NCBI GenBank assembly: GCA_020002185.1
Contig: CM034543.1
Location: forward strand, 418,180-482,179
Source: Paraescarpia echinospica
Lineage: Eukaryota > Annelida > Polychaeta > Sabellida > Siboglinidae
Reading direction: 5' to 3'
DNA length: 64,000 nucleotides
Below the pieces are notes generated by a model, which was given only the letters and a program-made list of their open reading frames with translations, had not been told where the DNA came from and did no database searches. Position numbers and translations under genes: made by a program. The stretch's first letter is position 1. Every line of letters begins with the position of its first letter. Positions 11,301 through 23,924 of this stretch are shown piece after piece.

Positions 11301-14130
11301 TGCTTGTCTCTGTTAAGCCATGGATGATGTAATTATGTGAATTGTGAGGTAGTGGATTTGTTGTGTTTACTAGTTGTTTATGATTGTCTCTGTTAAATCA
11401 TGGATGATGCGTTTATGTGAATTGTGAGGTTGTGGGTTTGTTGTGTTTACTAGTCGTTTATGCTTGTCTCCGTTAAACCGTGGATGATATGATTATGTGA
11501 ATTGTGAGGTAGGGTGTTTGTTGTGTTTACTAGTTGTTTATGCTTGTCTCTGTTAAACCATGAATTGTGTGATTATGTGAATTGTGAGTTAGTGGGTTTG
11601 TTGTGTTTACTAGTCGTTTATGCTTGTCTCTGTTAAATCATGGATGATGTGATTATGTGAATTGTGAGGTAGTGGGTTTGTTGTGTTTACTAGTTGTTTA
11701 TGCTTTTCTCTGTTAAACCATGGATGATGTGATTATGTGAATTGTGAGGTAGTGGGTTTGTTGTGTTTACTAGTTGTTTATGCTTGTCTCTGTTAAATCA
11801 TGGATGGTGTGATTATGTGAATTGTGAGGTAGTGGGTTTGTTGTGTTTACTAGTTGTTTATGCTTGTCTCTGTTAAACCATGGATGATGTGATTATGTGA
11901 ATTGTGAAGTAGTGGGTTTGTTGTGTTTACTAGTTGTTTATGCTTGTCTCTGTTAAATCATGGATGATGTGATTATGTGAATTGTGAGGTAATGGGTTTG
12001 TTGTGTTTACTAGTTGTTTATGCTTGTCTCTGTTAAATCATGGATGATGTGATTATGTGAATTGTGAGGTAGTGGGTTTGTTGTGTTTACTAGTTGTTTA
12101 TGCTTGTCTCTATTAAACCATGGATGATGTGATTATGTGAATTGTGAGGTAGTGGCTTTGTTTTGTTTATTAGTTGTTTATGCTTGTCTCTTTTAAACCA
12201 TGGATGATATGATTATGTGAATTGTGAGGTAGTGGGTTTGTTGTGTTTACTAGTTGTTTATGCTTGTCTCTGTTAAACCATGGATTGTGTGATTATATGA
12301 ATTGTGAGGTAGTGGGTTTGTTGTGTTTACTAGTCGTTTATGCTTGTCTCTGTTAAACCGTGGATGATATGATTATGTGAATTGTGAGGTAGTGGGTTTG
12401 TTGTGTTTACTAGTTGTTTATGCTTGTCTCTGTTAAACCATGAATTGTGTGATTATGTTAATTATGAGGTAGTGGGTTTGCTGTGTTTACTAGTCGTTTA
12501 TGCATGTCTCTGTTAAATCATGGATGGTGTGATTATGTGAATTGTGAGGTAGTGGGTTTGTTGTGTTTACTAGTTGTTTATGCTTCTCTCTGTTAAATCA
12601 TGGATGATGTGATTATGTGCATTGTGAGGTAGTGTGTTTGTTGTGTTTACAAGTTGTTTATTATTGTCTCTGTTAAACCATGGATGATGTGATTATGTGA
12701 ATTGTGAGGTAGTGGGTTTGTTGTGTTTACTAGTTGTTTATGCTTGTCTCTGTTAAATCATGGATGATATGATTACGTGAATTGTGAGGTAGTGGGTTTG
12801 TTGTGTTTACTAGTTGTTTATGCTTGTCTCTGTTAAATCATGGATGATGTGATTATGTGAATTGTGAGGTAGTGGGTTTGTTGTGCTTACTAGTTGTTTA
12901 TGCTTGTCTCTGTTAAACCATGGATGATGTGATTATGTGAATTGTGAGGTAGTGGGTTTGTTGTGTTTACTAGTTGTTTATGCTTGTCTCTGTTAAGCCA
13001 TGGATGATGTGATTATGTGAATTGTGAGGTAGTGGATTTGTTGTGTTTACTAGTTGTTTATGATTGTCTCTGTTAAATCATGGATGATGCGATTATGTGA
13101 ATTGTGAGGTAGTGGGTTTGTTGTGTTTACTAGTCGTTTATGCTTGTCTCCGGTAAACCGTGGATGATATGATGATGTGAATTGTGAGGTAGTGGGTTTG
13201 TTGTGTTTACTAGTTGTTTATGCTTATCTCTGTTAAACCATGAATTGTGTGATTATGTGAATTGTGAGTTAGTGGGTTTGTTGTGTTTACTAGTCGTTTA
13301 TGCTTGTCTCTGTTAAATCATGGATGATGTGATTATGTGAATTGTGAGGTAGTGGGTTTGTTGTGTTTACTAGTTGTTTATGCTTGTCTCTGTTAAACCA
13401 TGGATGATGTGATTATGTGAATTGTGAGGTAGTGGGTTTGTTGTGTTTACTAGTTGTTTATGCTTTTCTCTGTTAAACCATGGATGATGTGATCATGTGA
13501 ATTGTGAGGTAGTGGGTTTGTTGTGTTTACTAGTTGTTTATGCTTGTCTCTGTAAAACCATGGATGATGTGATTATGTGAATTGTGAGGTAGTGGGTTTG
13601 TTGTGTTTACTAGTTGTTTATGCTTTTCTCTGTTAAACCATGGATGATGTGATTATGTGAATTGTGAGGTAGTGGGTTTGTTGTGTTTACTAGTTGTTTA
13701 TGCTTGTCTCTGTTAAACCATGTATGATGTGATTATGTGAATTGTGAGGTAGTGGATTTGTTGTGTTTACTAGTTGTTTATGCTTGTCTCTGTTAAATCA
13801 TGGATGATGTGATTATGTGAATTGTGAGGTAGTGGGTTTGTTGTGTTTACTAGTTGTTTATGCTTGTCTCTGTTAAATCATGGATGGTGTGATTATGTGA
13901 ATTGTGAGGTAGTGGGTTTGTTGTGTTTACTAGTTGTTTATGCTTGTCTCTGTTAAATCATGGATGGTGTGATTATGTGAATTGTGAGGTAGTGGGTTTG
14001 TTGTGTTTACTAGTTGTTTATGCTTGTCTCTGTTAAATCATGGATGGTGTGGTTATGTGAATTGTGAGGTAGTGGGTTTGTTGTGTTTGCTAGTTGTTTA
14101 TGCTTGTCTCTGTTAAATCATGGATGGTGT
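2385..14130. repeat. 80-bp satellite array, about 147 copies
   Basis: The array fills 11.7 kb with an 80-bp monomer. A typical unit contains TTATGCTTGTCTCTGTTAAA, CCATGGATGATGTGATTATG, TGAATTGTGAGGTAGTGGGT and TTGTTGTGTTTACTAGTTGT. The first units, before about 2460, are degenerate, and the array ends abruptly at GGATGGTGT (14130). Monomers differ at a few recurrent positions (CCATGG/TCATGG, TAGTTGT/TAGTCGT, GATGATGTG/GATGATATG/GATTGTGTG, AATTGTG/AATTATG), which gives variant classes. Stops in all frames exclude coding. It lies inside the first coding intron of the CK1 gene. Confidence 0.97.
4381..7834. repeat. Higher-order duplication: two 1,843-bp, 23-monomer blocks
   Basis: Within the 80-bp satellite, rare variants recur exactly 1,843 bp apart. 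Examples are GGTAGAGGG at 4381 and 6224, AGTAGTGAG at 4541 and 6384, a 3-bp insertion (TATAATTATTATG) at 5241 and 7084, GCTTATTAGTCGG at 5601 and 7444, and GTGCGTTTG near 5989 and 7832. 1,843 equals 23 x 80 plus the shared 3-bp insertion, so a 23-monomer block was duplicated in tandem. The nearly complete identity implies a recent event. Confidence 0.9.
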
Positions 14131-14709
14131 TAATTCTAATGTAATCGTTTGCTTTTGTGGATGGTGTCTTTTTACAACTACAATTACATTTATATTGTTT
14201 AAAATAGTTAATAACAATGTGTGGATCTATTTATGAACACATTTATTTGTATTGATCATTACGACTACACATTTATAATATGGACTTGACTTATATTTGT
14301 ACTTGACCTAGTGTACATGTACATATAATTGTGCTTGATAAGTTTATGTTTCATAGTACCTGTCCTTGTAATTGGCCTATGTCCTTGTACTTAGAATTGT
14401 ACTTGATTAAATGTACTAGACCCCCCCAACCCAGCTGATGAGACAACATTCGCCAAGTCACTCAAAACATCATTTTGACATCTCGCCATCTGGAGATTTG
14501 TTCACAGTTTATGTTTCACAGAAAGGAGAAAACCCCTCAAGATAAGCATAGTTTCATTCAAAACGTCATTGCACAATTTATATTAATAAACACAATTAGG
14601 AAAGTCTACGGAATACGTCGATTGCAGATTCTGTGAAGGTATATTAACTGTAGCAAAATGGAAATTAGGTAGATTGACAAAATAGGTAAGGAGACGCGTT
14701 GACGAAGGA
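14131..14709. other. Intronic DNA, no feature seen
   Basis: AT-rich sequence between the satellite and the next degenerate array. Short GTACTTG-like imperfect repeats occur at about 14280-14420. No coding signal. Confidence 0.5.
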
Positions 14710-15520
14710 AGTTTGTTACTATCTGTATGACATGGGAGGCGTATTGCTGTCAGTATGACGAAGAAGGTGTGTTATTGTAAGATGACGTAAGAGGTGTATT
14801 GCTGTATGTGTGACGTAGTAGGTGTGTTATTGTAAGAAGACGTAAGAGGTGTATTACTGTATTTGTGACGTAGTAGGTGTGTTATTGTAAGATGACGTAA
14901 GAGGTGTATTGCTGTATGTGTGACGTAGTAGGTGTGTTACTGTGCTATGACGTAAGATGTAAGTTATTGTGTGTATGACGTTTGAGGTAAGTTACTGTCC
15001 CATGTCGTAAGAAGTGTGTTACTATTTATAAGAGGTGTGCTGCTATCCTATAACGTAATAAGTGTGTTTTGTCCTCCAGCCTTAAGAGGTGTGTTACTGT
15101 CTTGTACCGTAAGTATGACGTATGTGTGTCTTAGTATATCTGTCGTATGAGGTGTGCTACTGTAAGTATGACGTAAGAAATGTGCTGTGGGGTGTGCCGC
15201 TATCATATAATGTAAGAAGTGTGTTTCTGTCCGTCAGACGTATGCGGTATGTTGCTGGCTTGTATTGTATATATGACTTGGGAGGTGTGTTAGTATTTGT
15301 ATGACGTATGAGGTGAGTTGCCATCCTATGATGTAAGAAGTGTGCTAGTGTCTTATGACATAAGAAGTTTCTTATTATCCTATGATATATAAACATATAT
15401 GCGTGTTACAGTCCTATGAATTTGATGTGTTACTGTCGTGTGACATATAAGTGTGTTATTATCTTATGACGTATAATGTGTGTTGCTATCCTATGACGTC
15501 AGATGTAGGAGGTATGTGTT
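14710..15520. repeat. Degenerate minisatellite built on TGACGTAAGAGGTGTGTT
   Basis: About 25 diverged units of roughly 25-35 bp share the pattern (A/C)TATGACGTAAGAGGTGTGTTACTGT. The TGACGTAA, TGACGTAG and TGACGTAT cores resemble cyclic-AMP response half-sites. The array lies just inside intron 1 of the CK1 gene, ending about 110 bp from the exon 1 donor. Unit length varies and there is no stable reading frame. Confidence 0.75.
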
Positions 15521-15629
15521 TTGGATAGTAGATATTAATACTAGCTGTTAGATGTCTTAGCCGATGCGATTTTGCGCTGATATGACTGTGATGTAACCTA
15601 AGACGGAGAGAACATGAGACACCACTTAC

Positions 15630-15898
15630 CAGCGCAGGTTGGGCACCCCCACGCCGCCCTGTAAGATGCGGTATAGTTTGCTCTCGAATAGCAGCTGCGG
15701 GTGTTTCGTCTTCTGTGACTCCATCTTGACGGCCACCTCCTCCCCAGTCGCGACGTTCTGGGCGAGGTAGACATCGCCGAACGACCCGCTGCCGATCTTC
15801 CGCACGAGCCGATACTTGCATGTCGATCCCCCGACGATCACCTCGGCCTTCGCCGGTTTAGACGCCCGTCTCTCCCCGTGGCCATTGTCGCCTTCCAT
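15630..15898 (-). CDS. Casein kinase 1 coding exon 1 (start codon to first donor)
   Basis: This exon encodes residues 1-89 and two bases of Trp 90 of the CK1 kinase continued at 83-308. I chose the ATG at 15896-15898 because it has G at -3 and G at +4 and gives a short CK1-like N-terminus ([10 protein letters not shown]). An in-frame upstream ATG at 16036 would add 46 unconserved residues. The kinase domain starts near residue 19 (AEVIVGG). The glycine loop is GSGSFG at 36-41, VAVK puts the ATP-binding Lys at 58, and the alpha-C Glu in FESKL is at 72. GGVGVPNLR precedes a perfect GTAAGT donor. The exon is GC-rich against AT-rich surroundings. Family and exon joining are clear; the CK1-alpha-like isoform is a best guess. 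Confidence 0.93.
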
Positions 15899-16607
15899 TG
15901 CCGAGATCCTCCTCACACGATCACAGAACGGGTACTCCCATACGTCATGCCGGTTCTTTCCCTCGAATTCCTGGGTAAATATGTGGGGAAATATGAAGGT
16001 TTTAGCCAACGAATTCCTTCTGCCGTCGACTGGCAATGTGGATTATTGTGTTGCTGTTATTGTGTGTGGCTACTGTTGACGTTTGGTTCCGCTTCACGTG
16101 TGGCGATAACGGTCGGCCGGTCTTGTGGGCAGCCCGCGCTGTCAACGCTTACTATAGCGGCCTTACAAAGCCTACTCCGTCAGAACAATGTTCTTATATG
16201 TCGCCGCCAACGCGCGGGGCTCTCGACGGACGGGCCTTCTTCTCACGTACGGACCTTCTACTCACAACAGACAACCTTGGCCACCTACGTGTCAGTCGAC
16301 AGTATCGTAGAGTTTAGCGATTCACACCAATGCTGCTATTATAGATTGTCAGCAGGCAATAATGTATCTAGCCGATACTTGTACATTGTCACCGCCTGTA
16401 GTATATCGATTTGTGTATGTTGTCAGCAATCACTAATGTATTTAATGATTCTAATTGATTATTATAAGTCCTACATTGTCAGTTAGCGGTGTGTCTCATC
16501 GATTCTTGTACTTTGTCTGCGTAATTGCTATTATTAATATTATTATTGTACTATATTGTTACCACCATCATCATTAACTACACCTTTGATATATGTGTCG
16601 TACACAT
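15899..16607. other. 5' flank of the CK1 gene
   Basis: This holds the presumed 5' untranslated region and promoter of the minus-strand CK1 gene. It is moderately GC-rich to about 16300 and then AT-rich. I see no convincing TATA box or initiator. The overlapping plus-strand ORFs are not gene-like. Confidence 0.4.
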
Positions 16608-16932
16608 TGTGGAGCGCAGTGGCACAGTGTTTAGAGCATCGGTCTCTCAATCGAGAGAACACGAGTTCGAATCCCATGCTGTCGTGTCGAACTTTGGGCA
16701 AATTCGTTCACATTACGTTGCACCAGTTCATTCAGCTGTACGAATGAAAACCTTGCTATAGACAGTGGTGGATATTTGTGTACAAATAGTCTTCGCGCAT
16801 TAATTGCAGCGTGGCAGAATTCTTCCCATAAAAGTTGAGATAGTGTTCGATTGAACAGGTCTGCCAGGGAGTAAAGTGTAAAGCACTTTGGCCAGACCAA
16901 ATGACTGGATACTGCGCAATATAAGAAATTAC
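16608..16932 (+). mobile_element. tRNA-derived SINE
   Basis: The 5' head looks like a tRNA: an A-box-like TGGCACAGTGTTTAGAGC near 16620 and a B box GAGTTCGAATCCC at 16663-16675 would form an RNA polymerase III promoter. A middle segment (CTTTGGGCAAATTCGTTCAC, then ACGTTGC) recurs in the second SINE at 56757-56950. The tail reads GGATACTGCGCAATATAAG. SINEs encode no protein and use LINE machinery in trans. The copy lies upstream of the CK1 gene. Confidence 0.72.
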
Positions 16933-17645
16933 CTTTATATCATTTCAAAGAAAATATCAAAAGAACAATTTTATTTTCTTAATTATTTATTCATATTTTC
17001 AAAGTTTTTTCGTATTCATTTTGGAAACCTGCATTTCCTTGCAATCGCCGCCACAACTATCGGGACCCTCACAGATTCGCCAACAATTGATTATCCAGTG
17101 GGCCGTGGCCCTCAATCGAACTACAATGGCTCTTCTCACCACTAGGGTCAGATCGCTAGTTCGTTGTCCCGTTAATCCGCGATGCGGCCACGCACCGCGG
17201 CCTCTCTCTGCCGCCATGCATGGTCGCCTCTCCAGGAGACGGAACGAAAACTCCACGACACGCGTGGCTTGTTAGAACTCAACGTACGGCGTAGAACGAC
17301 ACGTGTAATTAGCTAAAGATCGGGGCTATTGTGTCGGTAGTTGATTATATTGCTAGGAGGTATCGACACAGTAACACTCGTCGTTGTGTGATCTCCGAAT
17401 GCCAACCGATCGTTTGTGATTTATCGCAGCCACTCTGATGTGTTCGGTGTTATTTTTTTACAATGTTTTGGATTGTGCTCATGGTGCGGATAATAGTACA
17501 GCAATCCAATTTCGAACATAGTATGATCACATTTCATGTGGTATTTGTGTGCGTGCGTGCGTGCGTGTATGCTGCTGATATGTATGCCAGATTAGTTGTA
17601 TGCGTGCATGACTATTATGTATTTCTATCCATTCGAGTACACACA
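16933..17645. other. Intergenic, no feature seen
   Basis: No conserved coding or RNA signal was recognised. The GC-richer patch at about 17090-17275 has short open frames on both strands but no recognisable domain. Confidence 0.45.
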
Positions 17646-17720
17646 TGAATACGCACACGCACACGCGCACACGCGCACACGCACACACGCACACACACCA
17701 CACACACACACACACACAGT
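17646..17720. repeat. CA/CG-interrupted dinucleotide repeat
   Basis: ACAC repeats are interspersed with ACGC units. The His/Thr-type and Cys/Val-type short frames here come from the repeat. Confidence 0.9.
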
Positions 17721-18919
17721 TATGGAAGTGTTGAGCAATGGAGCGCAACAACAGCAAGAGCCAGCAGTAGAAGAGCAACACGTCACACAAGGAGACCACG
17801 AAGTAGAGCAAAGTACAGATACAGATCGTTTATGACGCTAATTAGACGATCCGATTACCATGTGACTAAAACTTTTGGTCGTATTATGGTGTTGGTTGTT
17901 CTGACGGTAACCAAGTCATTAACTCGTGACATGTCGCCACCCGTCTCTTGTAACAATGGGCGACGGCTCGCCTGTCGACGCACTCGGCAGAATAACAATG
18001 CTGGTTCCTCTAGTTAGAGCGACTTGTTTGCACCGACCGCGTCAGCCTGACACATGTTGCGGTTGCGCGGTGAACAATATCACAGGAAAACATAATGTGT
18101 ACACACGCTTAAATAGTCATTGTTTTACGGTTGATGTTCGACGTTACTGTTAATAATGCTGATCGTGGTTTTCATGTTGATATGTGTCGACAAACGTTCC
18201 CCCCAAACCAGACCATCCTCAATTTTTGCTGAAAGCATCGAAGGATTTTCTATGTAACCACAGCCAACACAGTCCAAGTTGTGTTATTATTTATGCGTTC
18301 GGACAGATACAACCATCTGCAAATGCTATAAATATTATACGAAATCATTACTTTAAATGGTTCTCCACGTATCCATAATTCGACGTAGGAAACAGTGTAT
18401 ATAAAATTTTGCATTATTGCATTATTGCACATAAACCAGACAATATATTTTGGTATGCTACTGGTTCAAAAAATTGGAACACCATATACTATACTGTAGT
18501 GATAAAGAATCATCTGGAAGGTTGGCATTCCCTCCAACCGTTTAAAAATAGATCCAAAACATTTATTTTTGATGAATGCTGGACAGTAGCATTGCCTGTA
18601 TAAGTTTCATTACTCTGAGTATACGTGTTCATTGTGAACAGTTTATCAGTGTAAATAATATGTTGCATAATAACTTTGTCGCTGATTCATTACACTATTC
18701 AATTGTGATCATGTTCCGATAACACATGTTTTCACGTCGCCCTTGTTCTAACAATTCAGCACCGCTGCGCGATACACTATATATTAATTAACTATTTAAA
18801 TAAGGAATCATAAGCATTGTTGCTTCTTCCATTATCGTCCGTGATATATGAGTTGAGTATTATGTGAATTTGTGCTACATCATCAAAACATTATGTGAAT
18901 ATGTGCTATATCATCAAGA
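17721..18919. other. Intergenic, no feature seen
   Basis: This 1.2-kb AT-rich stretch has only short unrecognised ORFs. Confidence 0.45.
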
Positions 18920-19205
18920 CAATGATCTTCTTCGTGCCCTTGGTGGCAAATAATTAGTTATCAACAAGAGAGCACCACTGCTGCCGTGCATTGATAGATC
19001 GTAGTCGATCCTCGTCAGCTGACAGGCCTTCATTTCCCTTTCCACTATTCGTCTCCATGTCTCTTTTGGGCGACTTCGTCTAGGTCTTCCATCCGCTTTC
19101 CAGCATAGGGCTATCTTCGGTGTGCACCAGTCGACATTCGGCAAATGTGCCCTAGCCATCTTCGTTTCTTGATCTTTGTAGCCATGAATGTAGACAATCA
19201 TTTCA
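18920..19205 (-). mobile_element. LINE 3' end fragment (decayed)
   Basis: Minus-strand translation gives the C-terminal tail common to many LINE polymerases: HLPNVDWCTPKIALCWKADG, followed by RPKETWRRIVEREMKACQL, then a degraded C(R)SLV...TKGTKK end. Reverse transcriptase motifs are absent, so only the last 90 or so codons survive. It ends at a short TCATCA-type run, as expected for RTE-like 3' tails. It lies next to a different LINE fragment at 19425-20918. Confidence 0.7.
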
Positions 19206-19424
19206 TTTCACAACTCTACGGCACGGTATACACTAAATGTCATAATTCTACGGCACCGGGTGCAATGGATTCACATAAATATCATACAACTGCCATACTC
19301 ATAAGTCCGTAAACCCGCTACTCGTAGCATACTTCCTCTAAAATCTCCGCGATAAGACACAGGTTGAGAGACAGACTAAGATTTGACAGAATGACCGCGC
19401 GAACAGACGAGCATACCACATATT

Positions 19425-20918
19425 CATCATCATCATCATTGTGCAGCCGTAGTGTCCCGTGGATGGGCGAAGGCATCAGCATGTCGTTTCCAAATCTGCC
19501 TGTCTTGCGCTATGCTCTGCCAGATTGTGCCCTTCCATATTCGTCTAGTTCGTCTCTCCACCGTCTCGCCGGTCTTCCTCTGGATCATTTCTCTTCGTAA
19601 GGTCTCCATGTTGTGATACGTGATGTTCATCGGTTATCTCGTAGTCTGCTGACGTGCCCTGCCCAGGTCCACTTCTGTCTTCTGATTTGTTCTATCACGT
19701 CGATGACCTTTGTCTTTTCTCTTACCCAGATGTTTGTTTTTCTCTCCGGATATGTGATGTTTAACATACTTCTTTCCATCTTTGTTTGTGAGGCTGCTAG
19801 TTTTTTTTTGCCAGGATGGTGAGTGCCCATGTTTCCGCACCGTATGCCTGCGCTGGAAATACGCATTAGTTGTACATGTGTCTCTTCAAGCAGGTTCCAA
19901 AGTTACTCTTGAAGATGTCGCGGTGCTTGGCGAATGCTGTCCAGCCGGCGGTGATTTTTCTTTGAATGTCCTCGTCTTGGTTTTGTTTCTGATATTGTAT
20001 CGCTGCCCCAAATAGACGTAGCTTTCAACGGTCTCTATCTGCGTGGTATTGATATATATTGGTGTCATTTTATAGCACCACTTTTGTGTTCGAAATGTTC
20101 ATCTTCAGACCTTGCTTTTCACTTTGATCAGCTAGCTCCTGCTGCACTGTTGTAGTTCTTGCGGTGGAGTAGAGCATATGATTGTGTCGTCGGCGAAGCG
20201 AAGATGACTAAGATATTGTCCATCTATCCTCAAGTCAGTCTTCGGAATATGCTTTTGAGTGTTGCCGTAAACAGCTTGGGCGATATGGTGTCACCCTGTC
20301 GTACTCCTCTCTTGATGTTGATCTTGTTGCTCTTTTTGTGTAGGTGGACTGTCACCGATCTATTGGTGTCTTTCGGGAGTTTGATGTACACGACTTCTAT
20401 CCCCTGTTCTTGAAGGGAGGTCAGTATTGCTTGAGTTTGCACCGAGTCGAAAGTCTTCTCGTAGTCGACGAAAGCGATGCAAAGCGGGATATTATATTCT
20501 CGGCACTTGTCTTTCAGTTGGTTTACGACGTGTATGTGGAATGTCGTTGAGTACCTGCTTCTGAATCCTGCTTGCTCTCGTGGTTGGTTTTCGTCGAGTG
20601 TCTTCTCTAGCCTATTCGTTTGTATCTTTGTGAGTAATTTGTAGATGTTTGATAACAGACATATCGGTCTGTAGTTCTTTAAGTCTTTCTTATTTCTCAT
20701 CTTTAAGATTATAATCATCTTTGCATTCTTCCATGCGGTGAATACTCGTTTTTCTGATAAGCATTCAGTGTATAGCTTAGCCAATGTCTTTGAGATGGCA
20801 TCTTCTCCTGCTTTTAATGTTTCAGTGTTTACATCAGGTCGTTGTCTGATGTCTTCCCAGCCTCCATATATCTTATCTTCCACCTCCCATGGTGTTATCT
20901 CTGGTATCTCTTTCGGGT
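19425..20918 (-). mobile_element. RTE-like LINE, 5'-truncated, frameshifted
   Basis: The minus strand encodes part of a non-LTR reverse transcriptase. The best ORF, 20883-20230, has KNYRPICLLSNIYKLLTKI, QPREQAGFRSRYSTTFHIH, the palm motif CIAFVDYEKTFDSV and GVRQGDTISPKLF. The catalytic FADD (LRFADDTII) is in another frame at 20186-20197, so there is a frameshift near 20230. C-terminal segments follow at 20068-19886 (ETVESYVYLGQRYNIR), 19866-19627 (TKMERSMLNITYPERKTNIW) and 19630-19436 (IWKGTIWQSIAQDRQIWKRH). The element ends in an ATG/ATC microsatellite at about 19425. The upstream end is lost at the GT tract. The clade (RTE-like) is inferred from motif style. Confidence 0.82.
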
Positions 20919-21252
<334 letters not shown>

Positions 21253-22742
21253 GTGGGTGGGTGGGTATGATGATGTTGTGAGTGCATCTCATCCGAAGTT
21301 CTCAGGTACCCTCGCCTCTTTCTATGTTCATTCGCCCCATTGAACCAATGGTCCTCTCATTTACCAATTGGTTTCCAAAAAAATTATTAACCACAGCTGA
21401 CACCCATCACGGAGCAACACACCACTCCTTTAGCTTGCAAATCAAATTGTCTCTTGTACGAAAATGTCCATCCAGAAAAGCCATGCACATAAAAATACGT
21501 AAGTAAATAATTCTAAACATATATAGCTGTGTTTTGAGAAATACGCTATACATTGGTAGATACAAGGGCATTGGTTCAGTGAAGCGTATGAACGTAGAAC
21601 GATGCATGTGGATCTGAGCACTTCGTAGTCGCTCAAGACAATGAAATGCACTGACGATGGATTCCCTTCTTACTCGTCAACAACGATCCCAGGTTACGTT
21701 TGCGAAGCAGTGACTTTTGTAATCATAAGCATGGCTTACGTGTATTCTTAAAAAACAGTATTTTGTTTTATACGACTGCGGGAGTTCTGTGGCGTTCTTT
21801 GGACATGTCACGGTGCTATTCTTATGTTTAAATAGTAATGATCAATTGTAAGGATTAACCAAAGTAATCAATAATTACTGTACTTATAAGGACAATCCGT
21901 CAATAGCGATGCACTCATCAGTTGCCATAGTGTAGGGCCACGCTTTGTTTGAGGAGTTTTAATTCGAGGTCTATTTTGTTTCAGATCGTTTTGTTAGGGT
22001 CACTGATACGAACTGGTGCAATCGATATCAATGCAATTATCGACAACTGAGGCTATCTTGGAAGCATCGTGTGAGTCCACTCTGTTCACGGGATTATGCT
22101 CAAAGGGTCTGTGTGTATTGATCCGTGTCGACTGACGTTCCGTTGTTTACCACCGCTTTGTCTGAGAGTACACTGCATTTCTATGAACGGTATGTTTGAT
22201 GTTACTGTTAGTAGTACTCATATTAATAACCATCATTAGTGTCTACAGTTTAACGAAGACTGAGCTGAGAAGTGATTGCAAACACTGCTATCGTATGCGA
22301 CTAAACAGTTAGACAGACAACGTAAATGCTTGTTGATTTAGTTTGTGTGTCAGCAAATTAGTCAGTCTGACTGTGTCAGTCTGATCATCAGATGTCAGTA
22401 TAATCAACAGTGTACACGTCTGCTATAGCATCATATTGTTCTCCTACTTGTTAGCCAGTCTATCATTAAAGCTATATTTTAATATCATTATGGTTGCTGT
22501 TGTAAATGTCCTACATGATACTGGATAACCCGACTCAATAGTGATGTGTTTGGGCTTGCACACGATGCCAAGAGACAGCGCCCCCAACTAGCCTCAGAGT
22601 TAGATAGCCGGTGTCAAATCGTGTAGACGAAAGTCATGATACAAGGTACAAGGCGTCTCTAGATAGGCGACCCTAAGTAGGTGTCCATTCGCAGGCATAA
22701 CTCTCTGCAATAAATGGTACAGTCGTAGCTTTAGTGTAGAGA
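21253..22742. other. No feature seen
   Basis: AT-rich sequence with short unrecognised ORFs only. It could be intergenic, or an intron or 5' region of the plus-strand gene that resumes after the gap. Confidence 0.45.
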
Positions 22743-22924
22743 TGAGCGTTGCTGGCGCAGTGGCGCCCGCAGTAATCGCACTACTAGTGGCTGCAATGAT
22801 CGCTATGATGCCCCCAGTGATCGCAATGCTACCCGCAGTGATCGCAGTGGCACCCACAGTGATCGCAGTGTCGCCTGTAGTGATCGCAGTGACGCCCGCA
22901 GTGATCGTAATGATGTTCCCAGTG
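22743..22924. repeat. 21-bp minisatellite running into the assembly gap
   Basis: Units such as GTGATCGCAGTGGCACCCAC repeat about eight times with substitutions. The unit is seven codons, so frames stay open (Val/Ile/Ala-rich). The array is cut by the N run, and its true length is unknown; the gap is probably a collapsed or unresolved part of this array. Confidence 0.88.
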
Positions 22925-23924
22925 NNNNNNNNNNNNNNNNNNNNNNNNNNNNNNNNNNNNNNNNNNNNNNNNNNNNNNNNNNNNNNNNNNNNNNNNNNNN
23001 NNNNNNNNNNNNNNNNNNNNNNNNNNNNNNNNNNNNNNNNNNNNNNNNNNNNNNNNNNNNNNNNNNNNNNNNNNNNNNNNNNNNNNNNNNNNNNNNNNNN
23101 NNNNNNNNNNNNNNNNNNNNNNNNNNNNNNNNNNNNNNNNNNNNNNNNNNNNNNNNNNNNNNNNNNNNNNNNNNNNNNNNNNNNNNNNNNNNNNNNNNNN
23201 NNNNNNNNNNNNNNNNNNNNNNNNNNNNNNNNNNNNNNNNNNNNNNNNNNNNNNNNNNNNNNNNNNNNNNNNNNNNNNNNNNNNNNNNNNNNNNNNNNNN
23301 NNNNNNNNNNNNNNNNNNNNNNNNNNNNNNNNNNNNNNNNNNNNNNNNNNNNNNNNNNNNNNNNNNNNNNNNNNNNNNNNNNNNNNNNNNNNNNNNNNNN
23401 NNNNNNNNNNNNNNNNNNNNNNNNNNNNNNNNNNNNNNNNNNNNNNNNNNNNNNNNNNNNNNNNNNNNNNNNNNNNNNNNNNNNNNNNNNNNNNNNNNNN
23501 NNNNNNNNNNNNNNNNNNNNNNNNNNNNNNNNNNNNNNNNNNNNNNNNNNNNNNNNNNNNNNNNNNNNNNNNNNNNNNNNNNNNNNNNNNNNNNNNNNNN
23601 NNNNNNNNNNNNNNNNNNNNNNNNNNNNNNNNNNNNNNNNNNNNNNNNNNNNNNNNNNNNNNNNNNNNNNNNNNNNNNNNNNNNNNNNNNNNNNNNNNNN
23701 NNNNNNNNNNNNNNNNNNNNNNNNNNNNNNNNNNNNNNNNNNNNNNNNNNNNNNNNNNNNNNNNNNNNNNNNNNNNNNNNNNNNNNNNNNNNNNNNNNNN
23801 NNNNNNNNNNNNNNNNNNNNNNNNNNNNNNNNNNNNNNNNNNNNNNNNNNNNNNNNNNNNNNNNNNNNNNNNNNNNNNNNNNNNNNNNNNNNNNNNNNNN
23901 NNNNNNNNNNNNNNNNNNNNNNNN
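22925..23924. other. Assembly gap (1,000 N)
   Basis: The gap is exactly 1,000 undetermined bases, a round number that suggests a placeholder, not a measured size. Predicted frames across it are not real. Confidence 0.99.

Noticed and set aside
2385..14130. Possible CRISPR-like array
   Set aside because: The units are a continuous 80-bp satellite with no unique spacers, in an animal intron.
15626..16036. An upstream start at 16036 for the CK1 protein
   Set aside because: The extra 46 residues are not CK1-like, and the ATG at 15898 has a better start context and a usual N-terminal length.
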